Positions 7,457-12,505 of a stretch of 12,505 nucleotides of DNA are shown here, piece after piece (position 1 is the first letter of the stretch; each line of letters opens with the position of its first letter). Under the pieces are notes generated by a model, which worked only from the letters and a program-made list of their open reading frames with translations, ran no database searches and had not been told where the DNA came from. The DNA is from Chthoniobacter flavus. Lineage in GTDB: Bacteria; Verrucomicrobiota; Verrucomicrobiia; Chthoniobacterales; Terrimicrobiaceae. The DNA is taken from NCBI GenBank assembly GCA_945863785.1, contig CAMBAQ010000043.1:1-12505 (forward strand). Direction: 5' to 3'. Made by a program: the position numbers and the translations under genes.

Positions 7457-7610
7457 TAAAAAATAGGACGCTTTAGAATGAGACTCCTTGTACAGCAACT
7501 AAAAAACATAACTCATAATCTACCGATAGCGCTGGCGGGAGCAAGCTTGGGATGCATTTGCTGATTCTTTGCCCATAACGAGACCATTTCACAACCTGGA
7601 CTGAGTCCCG
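7457..7610. promoter_or_regulatory. Divergent intergenic region between rnc and the septum gene
   Basis: About 150 bp separates two genes transcribed away from each other, so promoters for both should lie here. On the minus strand a weak sigma-70-like pair can be drawn: TTGCTC (complement of 7539-7544) and TAGATT (complement of 7517-7522) with a 16-base spacer. On the plus strand I see no pair with acceptable spacing. No convincing operator palindrome or terminator is visible. The pair is a guess from consensus matching. Confidence 0.25.
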
Positions 7611-8036
7611 ATGCCCCGCATTCCAAATGAAGAGGGGTTTGCATTTCGTGGCGCATCGAGTAGGCATACATTCGTGCAACAACTCAGTTCCAAACGCCGC
7701 CGCAATCCCGAAGTCTGGAGCATGGCGAACCGCCTCATCAGCCTCCTCATCGTGATGGGCGCGTTGGCTTTCTTGATGATGGCATTCTACCCAGAGTGGA
7801 CGCGTAAAAAAGACCTCTCGAGCCAACTGGCCACAGAGAAATCCAAACTCTCCGCCGAGGAACTGCTCCGTAAACAGCGCAGTCGTGAAGTCGATCTCCT
7901 AAAAAACGACCCGGAATACGTTGAAGCCATCGCCCGCGATAAAATTGGCGTCATGAAGGAAGGCGAGACCATTTACCGCCTCGACTCCCCCGGCCCGACA
8001 CCAGCCGCTATCACCGCCAAACCGGCGAACCCCTGA
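7611..8036 (+). CDS. Septum formation initiator family protein (FtsB/DivIC type)
   Basis: This 141-residue protein has the FtsB/DivIC layout: a short basic N-terminal region, one membrane helix at about residues 41-60 (RLISLLIVMGALAFLMMAFYP), then a coiled-coil segment of about 66-95 (KKDLSSQLATEKSKLSAEE), and the family-type end DPEYVEAIARDKIGVMKEGETIYRL at about 104-128. Such proteins bridge the FtsL/FtsQ divisome complex on the outer face of the inner membrane. A proline/alanine-rich tail ends the protein. The N-terminus is longer than usual: 40 residues with a KRRRNPEVW cluster precede the helix. A second ATG at 7722 would remove most of it, but the GGAG before it is too close to act normally. 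It lies 45 bp upstream of prfB. I give the family but not a specific gene name. Confidence 0.82.
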   Translation: MPRIPNEEGFAFRGASSRHTFVQQLSSKRRRNPEVWSMANRLISLLIVMGALAFLMMAFYPEWTRKKDLSSQLATEKSKLSAEELLRKQRSREVDLLKNDPEYVEAIARDKIGVMKEGETIYRLDSPGPTPAAITAKPANP

Positions 8037-8081
8037 TTTCATTTGCCGCCGCTATCCAGGCTGATAGTTTAGGCCCCTTTT

Positions 8082-9219
8082 ATGATCGACGAACTGCAGA
8101 CACTCGATACCTCCGCGACCAAAGCCAGACTGGCCTCGTTGCGGAGGTTTCTTTGACTTACCCACACTCACTCGCCGCTTAGCGGAAATCGAGGCCCGCA
8201 TGGCCGATCCTGGATTCTGGGACAACCGCGAACGCGCCCAACGCGAAGTCGCTGAAGTTTCCTCCCTGCGTGGAAAAATCAACCCACTCCAAACTCTCGA
8301 ATCTCGAGTCGCCGATCTCGATATCCTGAAGGAACTCGCCGCTGAAGAAGCTCCGGAAAATCAAGCCGCCGCGGTCGCTGAAGTGATGGGAGAATTTTCT
8401 TCGATCCAAAAAGATCTCGATAAATTCGAGATCGCGTCGCTGCTCTCGGGGGATTACGACAACTGCCCCGCCTTCATGACAATCAATGCCGGCGCGGGTG
8501 GAACGGAATCTTGCGACTGGGCGGATATGCTCCTGCGAATGTATCAGCGCTGGATGGAACGCCACGACATCCAATACAGCATCACGGATATCCAACTCGG
8601 TGAAGAAGCCGGCATCAAATCTGCGACCTTGCGGGTCACAGGCGAAAACGCCTACGGCTACCTTCAGACAGAGCGTGGCGTCCACCGCTTGGTTCGCATT
8701 TCGCCATTCGACTCAAACAAGCGCCGCCACACCTCGTTTGCCAGCATGGACGTGATTCCGGAAATCGAAGACGTGCCAGTGGAAGTCAACGAAGCCGACA
8801 TCAAGCTCGACACCTTCCGTGCGGGCGGCAAGGGAGGCCAAAACGTGAACAAGGTTGAGACCGCCTGCCGCCTGACTCACATTCCTTCGGGCATCGTCGT
8901 GGCTTGCCAAGCGGAACGCAGTCAGGGACGCAATCGCGAACTCGCCCTCCAGTTGCTCAAAGCGAAGCTTTTCCAAATCGAAAGCGACAAAAAACGCGCC
9001 GAGGTGGACCGCCAATACGGAGAAAAGGGCGATGTGGCTTGGGGCAACCAAATCCGCAGCTATGTCTTCCAGCCCTACCAAATGGTCAAAGATCTTCGCA
9101 CCGGCGTGAAAACCGGCGACATCCAGGCCGTGATGGATGGCGATATCGATGCCTTTATCGAGGGCAAACTCCGAGGCCTCACTTACAAAAAGGGCGCCGA
9201 GGAAGAAGACGAGGATTAA
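8082..9219 (+). CDS. prfB: Peptide chain release factor 2, expressed by +1 programmed frameshift
   Basis: RF2 recognises UAA and UGA stop codons and triggers release of the finished protein. Frame one runs from ATG 8082 for 24 codons, ending LASLRRFL, to an in-frame UGA at 8154-8156. Skipping T8154 enters the second frame at GAC 8155, giving DLPTLTRRLAEIEARM and on to TAA at 9217-9219. The product is 378 residues. The joined sequence follows the E. coli RF2 pattern (LRGYLDY.../PDVWNEPERAQ) through the junction. The stop-reading tripeptide SPF is at 207-209 and the catalytic GGQ at 251-253, within one or two positions of E. coli. An ATG at 8200 would give only the second frame and is not the true start. 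No Shine-Dalgarno sequence is seen before 8082. RF2 likely autoregulates its own synthesis through the UGA. Confidence 0.95.
8142..8157 (+). promoter_or_regulatory. prfB programmed +1 frameshift signal
   Basis: The site reads CGGAGG TTT CTT TGA C. A Shine-Dalgarno-like GGAGG at 8143-8147 is followed by a three-base spacer, the slippery CTT codon at 8151-8153, and the UGA stop with a C after it. This is the same architecture as the well-studied E. coli prfB site (AGGGGG TAT CTT TGA C). When RF2 is scarce, slow termination at UGA lets the peptidyl-tRNA slip from CUU to UUU. The function is inferred from this match and from protein homology continuing across the junction. Confidence 0.95.
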
Positions 9220-9312
9220 TCCTCTCCTCCGGCCAACCCAAAAGCGGATTGCCGCTTGCCAATAGCCCTTCTAGACGCTTTGCTGGCGGTCTTTCCAAAT
9301 ACGTTTATTCCT

Positions 9313-11295
9313 ATGAATCTTGATACCACCTCGCTTGAACTGGCTGCACGCGACGCTCGCGGGCTTGCCATGGACGCCATCACTAAGTGCAAATCCGGCC
9401 ACCTCGGCCTACCACTCGGCGCCGCCGATATTGGTGCCGTTCTTTATGGCAGCGCCATGAGTTTCCATCCCGATGAACCGCGATGGCTGAACCGCGACCG
9501 CTTCATCCTCTCGGCCGGTCACGGCAGCATGTTCCTCTACAGCTGGCTCCACCTCTCGGGCTTCGCTGTTTCTTTAGAAGACGTAAAAAACTTCCGCGTC
9601 CTTCACAGCATCACCCCCGGCCACCCGGAGTTCCATGAGACCCCCGGCGTCGAGGCTACCACTGGGCCGCTCGGCCAAGGTGTCTCGAATGCCGTTGGCT
9701 ACGCGATTTCGGCTAAAATGTGCGAGGGCCGGTTCAACACCCCAACCCACACGATTTTTGATCACCATGTTTTTGTGCTCGCTGGTGACGGATGCCTACA
9801 GGAAGGCGTTGCCCAAGAAGCCAGCGCGCTCGCGGGGCACCTTGGGTTGGACAATCTTGTTCTCATCTACGATGCCAACAACGTCACCCTCGACGCCATG
9901 GGCCCTGTTTCGCAGAGCGAGGACACCGCCGCGCGCTACGCCGCTTACGGTTGGGAAGTCCATCAAATCGACGGCCACGATCTCCACGCCATCGCTGGTG
10001 CCATTGAGAAGGCCAAGGCCTCAAAGTCTGGGAAACCCCAATTCATCATCGCCAAGACAATCATCGGAAAAGGAATTCCTGAAGTCTGCGGCACCAACAA
10101 AGCCCACGGCGAAGCTGGAGTGAAATTTGTCACCGAGGCCCGCAAGTCCATGGGACTTCCTGATGAAACGTTCTTCGTCGCTCCCGAAACCAAGTCTTAC
10201 TTCGAGGCTCGCAAAAAGTCCCTCGTCACCGCCCATGCCGAGTGGCAGAAAAATTTCCAAGCTTGGCGCGCAGCGAATGCCGAACTCGCCAGCGAACTCG
10301 ATGATGCCGTCGCCGGAAAAGTTCCAGATCTCCTCAAGGCTATTCCCGCCTTTGATCCCGCTTCCAGCATCGCCACCCGCAAAGCCGGCAGCGACATCCT
10401 TCAGCACGTCGCCGCCGCCATGCCCCTCGTGACAAGCGGAAGCGCCGACCTTCACGGTTCCACGCTCAATTACATCAAGGACGGCGGGGATTTCAACCGC
10501 GAGAACCGCACTGGACGCAACCTCCACTTCGGCATCCGTGAGCATGCCATGTGCGGCATCATGAACGGCATGGCCTACGATGGCATCTTCCGCGCCAGCG
10601 GGGCCACCTTCCTCGTCTTCAGCGATTATGGACGCCCCTCGATACGCATCGCCGCCCTCTCACATCTACCAACAGTTTATATTTTCACTCACGATTCCGT
10701 GGGTGTCGGCGAGGATGGCCCCACTCACGAGCCGGTGGAAACCGTCGCCGCTCTGCGTGCGATTCCTGGCCTTGACGTGATTCGCCCCGGCGATCCTGAA
10801 GAGACTGCCGGCGCTTTCGCTGCTGCTTTTCAGAAGACCACAGGACCGACCATGCTCGTCCTTTCTCGCCAGAATATTGCGACCTTGAATGAGATTCCCG
10901 TGGACACACGCCGCGAGGGTGTTTTCAAAGGCGGTTACATCGCCAAAAAAGAAACAGCCCCGCTCGAAATCATCCTTCTCGCCACCGGCAGCGAACTCCA
11001 ACACGCGATGAAAGCCGCCTCCGAACTCGGTGCGGGAACCCGCGTGGTTTCGATGCCCTGCTTCGAACGCTTCGAAAGTCAAAGTGCCGAATACAAGGAA
11101 TCCGTGCTGCCAAGAACTTGCCGCAAACGCGTATCGATCGAGGCCGGAATTTCCGACCCTTGGTTCCGCTACGTTGGTCTCGACGGAAAGACGGTTGCGA
11201 TCGACCGCTTCGGCCTCAGCGCCCCAGGTAATGTCGTGATGGAACAACTCGGCATCACGCCGACCCATCTCGTCGAAGCCGCAAGATCGATTTAG
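9313..11295 (+). CDS. tkt: Transketolase
   Basis: Transketolase moves two-carbon ketol units between sugar phosphates in the pentose phosphate pathway, using thiamine diphosphate and a divalent metal. From ATG 9313 the protein has 660 residues, the usual length. An in-frame TTG at 9256 would add 19 residues of no family character and is not preferred. The N-terminal domain has KSGHLGLPLGAADIG, SAGHGSMFLYSWLHLSG, GPLGQGVSNAVG and the TPP/metal motif GDG at 158-160 continuing to NN. The middle domain has GSADLHGST and GIREHA at 407-412, with E410 in the position that activates the cofactor, then FSDYGRPSIRIAALSHLP and HDSVGVGEDGPTHEP. The C-terminal domain includes ATGSELQHAM. It follows prfB by 93 bp. 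A short hairpin (AAGCGG/CCGCTT, 9242-9257) lies in that gap without a T-run. No Shine-Dalgarno sequence precedes the start. Confidence 0.97.
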   Translation: MNLDTTSLELAARDARGLAMDAITKCKSGHLGLPLGAADIGAVLYGSAMSFHPDEPRWLNRDRFILSAGHGSMFLYSWLHLSGFAVSLEDVKNFRVLHSITPGHPEFHETPGVEATTGPLGQGVSNAVGYAISAKMCEGRFNTPTHTIFDHHVFVLAGDGCLQEGVAQEASALAGHLGLDNLVLIYDANNVTLDAMGPVSQSEDTAARYAAYGWEVHQIDGHDLHAIAGAIEKAKASKSGKPQFIIAKTIIGKGIPEVCGTNKAHGEAGVKFVTEARKSMGLPDETFFVAPETKSYFEARKKSLVTAHAEWQKNFQAWRAANAELASELDDAVAGKVPDLLKAIPAFDPASSIATRKAGSDILQHVAAAMPLVTSGSADLHGSTLNYIKDGGDFNRENRTGRNLHFGIREHAMCGIMNGMAYDGIFRASGATFLVFSDYGRPSIRIAALSHLPTVYIFTHDSVGVGEDGPTHEPVETVAALRAIPGLDVIRPGDPEETAGAFAAAFQKTTGPTMLVLSRQNIATLNEIPVDTRREGVFKGGYIAKKETAPLEIILLATGSELQHAMKAASELGAGTRVVSMPCFERFESQSAEYKESVLPRTCRKRVSIEAGISDPWFRYVGLDGKTVAIDRFGLSAPGNVVMEQLGITPTHLVEAARSI

Positions 11296-11314
11296 CCCAA
11301 GGCCGATAGGATTG

Positions 11315-11341
11315 ACCACCGAGGACACCGAGAGCGCGGAG
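11315..11341. repeat. Three degenerate 9-base tandem units in the tkt-cysH gap
   Basis: ACCACCGAG (11315-11323), GACACCGAG (11324-11332) and AGCGCGGAG (11333-11341) lie head to tail, sharing a purine-rich GAG end. The block sits in the 141-bp gap between tkt and cysH, which otherwise has no gene. I recall similar GAGGACACCGAG-like strings as dispersed intergenic sequences in environmental bacteria. That resemblance is a memory, not a match. The remainder of the gap is AT-richer towards cysH (about 11385-11415) and probably holds its promoter, but I cannot pick boxes. Confidence 0.35.
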
Positions 11342-11436
11342 AAGACAAAAAATGCGGCGCGGGTTCTGATAAGGCCCTTTCACCGCTCTAATTTTGTAGA
11401 TTTTCTTGCTCAAAACTGACCTGCCAATCCAACACG

Positions 11437-12165
11437 ATGTCATCACTGTTTGACCGAGACCTCATCCGCCAAAAAGCGGATGAGTTTGAATCCGCCAGTC
11501 TGCACGACACCCTCGCGTGGGCTTGGCGGGAGTTCGGAGAGAGCGCCGCCATCGGCACCAGCTTTCAGGGAGCTGGCCTCGTGGTTATGCACACGGCATA
11601 TAGCCACGGATTCCGATTTCCGGTTTTCACTATCGATACCGGCCTTCTCTTTCCCGAAACCCTCGCACTCAAGGCCGAGATTGAAGCCCGCTTCGACATC
11701 ACCATCGAGTCGCTCGTTCCCGAGCAAACCGTAGACGAACAGGCCGCCGAACTCGGTCCTGAACTCTGGAACAACAAGCCGGACCTCTGTTGCTCTCTTC
11801 GCAAAGTCATCCCGCTCCAGAAAAAACTCGCCTCGCTCGACATGTGGATCACTGGCCTGCGTCGCCAGCAAAATGAGACAAGGGAAACGACGCGCATTGC
11901 CGAGCTTTACCACTTCGACGTTCTTCGCGATCAATACATCGTCAAACTCAACCCTTTGGCCGCGTGGTCCCGCGAGGCCGTCCAGGCCTACATCGCGGAG
12001 CACAAACTCCCATCAAACGCCCTCGCCGCACGCGGCTACCGCTCCATCGGCTGCCAACCCTGCACTCGCCCTGTCACGGATGGCGACAATGAGCGGGCAG
12101 GTCGCTGGACTGGCTTCGATAAAAGCGAGTGCGGCATTCACACCTTCCTCGGCGGCAATATCTAA
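11437..12165 (+). CDS. cysH: Assimilatory sulfonucleotide (APS/PAPS) reductase, Fe-S type
   Basis: CysH reduces activated sulfate (APS or PAPS) to sulfite with thioredoxin in sulfate assimilation. The 242-residue protein is a single adenine-nucleotide alpha-hydrolase-like domain. The P-loop region AIGTSFQGAGLVVMH is at about 38-52 and the FTIDTGLLFPETL segment at about 63-75. The cysteine pair C118-C119 (DLCCSLRK) and C206-x-x-C209 (GCQPC) form the four-cysteine set that binds a [4Fe-4S] cluster, which marks the APS-reducing type (EC 1.8.4.10) over the cluster-free PAPS reductase. The nucleophilic cysteine is C232 in ECGIH, near a normal C-terminus. ITGLRRQQNETR at about 138-149 is the conserved substrate loop. 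The ATG has no Shine-Dalgarno sequence. A second gene follows 21 bp downstream on the same strand. Some Fe-S-type enzymes also use PAPS, so the substrate is inferred. Confidence 0.95.
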   Translation: MSSLFDRDLIRQKADEFESASLHDTLAWAWREFGESAAIGTSFQGAGLVVMHTAYSHGFRFPVFTIDTGLLFPETLALKAEIEARFDITIESLVPEQTVDEQAAELGPELWNNKPDLCCSLRKVIPLQKKLASLDMWITGLRRQQNETRETTRIAELYHFDVLRDQYIVKLNPLAAWSREAVQAYIAEHKLPSNALAARGYRSIGCQPCTRPVTDGDNERAGRWTGFDKSECGIHTFLGGNI

Positions 12166-12186
12166 ACCGACTACCCTCGGAGCATT

Positions 12187-12505
12187 TTGATTTTAGAAAT
12201 TCTCGAATGGGCGATCACTCCCGCGACTTGGACTTCACGTCGTCGCGGACTCCTCGCCGCACAGATCGCCATTCGCCATCGCCGATCCCGGTGCGCTTCA
12301 GCCTGGCAACCGCATCTGGATTCCTGCAAAGCCTTCGTGGCCTCGCACACGGGCCACCCCGACTCCTTCCCCCGCAACTGCGTCATCCTCGGCAGTGGTC
12401 ACCTCAATGATATCGACCTCGCGTTCCTTCAAAAAAACTTCTCCCTCATCACGCTGCTGGATGCCGTTCATCCGATCGAAATCCAACTCCGTTCCTTATT
12501 TTCAT
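12187..12505 (+). CDS. Hypothetical protein with possible nucleotide-binding motif, 3' end missing
   Basis: An open frame begins with TTG at 12187 and runs off the window after 106 codons. It starts 21 bp after the cysH stop, in the same frame, and a GGAG at 12179-12182 sits four bases before the TTG, one of the few credible ribosome binding sites in the window. There is no ATG, so it is easily missed. The protein begins MILEILEWAITPATWTSRR. Residues 66-71 read VILGSG, followed after a helix-like stretch by ITLLDAVHP with D92. This strand/glycine-loop/strand-ending-in-Asp pattern resembles the N-terminal half of a Rossmann fold, as in SAM-dependent methyltransferases or nucleotide-binding proteins. 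I recall similar uncharacterised proteins but assign no function. Linkage to cysH suggests co-transcription. Confidence 0.68.
   Translation, partial: MILEILEWAITPATWTSRRRGLLAAQIAIRHRRSRCASAWQPHLDSCKAFVASHTGHPDSFPRNCVILGSGHLNDIDLAFLQKNFSLITLLDAVHPIEIQLRSLFS

Noticed and set aside
8052..8067. CTATC/GATAG inverted repeat just before prfB, considered as an operator or attenuator
   Set aside because: A 5-bp stem with a 6-base loop is expected by chance and there is no supporting context.
8154..8156. UGA in prfB considered as a pseudogene-causing mutation or sequencing error
   Set aside because: The flanking GGAGG, CTT and C match the known RF2 recoding site and protein homology continues in the +1 frame.
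9242..9257. Hairpin AAGCGG/CCGCTT with a 4-base loop after prfB, considered as a terminator
   Set aside because: The stem is only 6 bp and no T-run follows, so it does not qualify as an intrinsic terminator.
10666..11328. Open frame of 220 codons on the minus strand opposite the end of tkt
   Set aside because: The sense strand encodes an intact transketolase C-terminal half; the antisense product has no hydrophobic or family pattern.
1..12505. Search for CRISPR arrays, tRNA genes, transposases, toxin-antitoxin pairs and phage genes
   Set aside because: No regularly spaced repeats, cloverleaf-like segments or recombinase motifs were seen; the gaps are short and nearly all bases are accounted for by core genes.

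Overview
The window is about 12.5 kb of dense bacterial chromosome. It holds housekeeping genes with short gaps or overlaps, and I see no phage, insertion sequence, CRISPR array, tRNA or rRNA. Base composition looks moderately GC-rich. The protein flavour suggests a Gram-negative member of the PVC group, most likely Verrucomicrobiota. That placement rests on recalled family resemblance and not on a search.

Layout: (1) 2-457, the end of an unrecognised conserved-looking soluble protein. (2) 527-6145, a tightly packed plus-strand run: nuoH (complex I membrane subunit), hisD (histidine biosynthesis), folP (folate), cdaA (c-di-AMP synthase), a 61-codon CdaR/YbbR-like mini membrane protein overlapping the cdaA 3' end in another frame, and glmM (amino-sugar precursor of peptidoglycan and LPS). 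From hisD to glmM, adjacent genes overlap or nearly touch, so this looks like one transcription unit. (3) 6153-7450, a minus-strand pair: rnc (RNase III) and a six-helix membrane protein joined by a TAATG stop/start, converging on glmM with 7 bp between stops. (4) 7611-9219, plus strand: a short FtsB/DivIC-type septum protein, then prfB (release factor 2) with an in-frame UGA and a classic +1 programmed frameshift site. (5) 9313-12165, transketolase, then an Fe-S-type CysH sulfonucleotide reductase. (6) 12187-12505, the start of an unrecognised protein with a possible nucleotide-binding glycine motif, cut by the window edge.

The most interesting parts are the folP-cdaA-(mini cdaR)-glmM block and the prfB recoding site. 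The block combines the c-di-AMP module with both usual glmM neighbours. Its YbbR-like protein is reduced to little more than a membrane anchor, and CdaA carries DGG where DGA is usual. Nearly all start codons here lack a convincing Shine-Dalgarno sequence, while the Shine-Dalgarno-like element that drives prfB frameshifting is well preserved. I found no clearly new multi-gene system; the rest is ordinary core metabolism.
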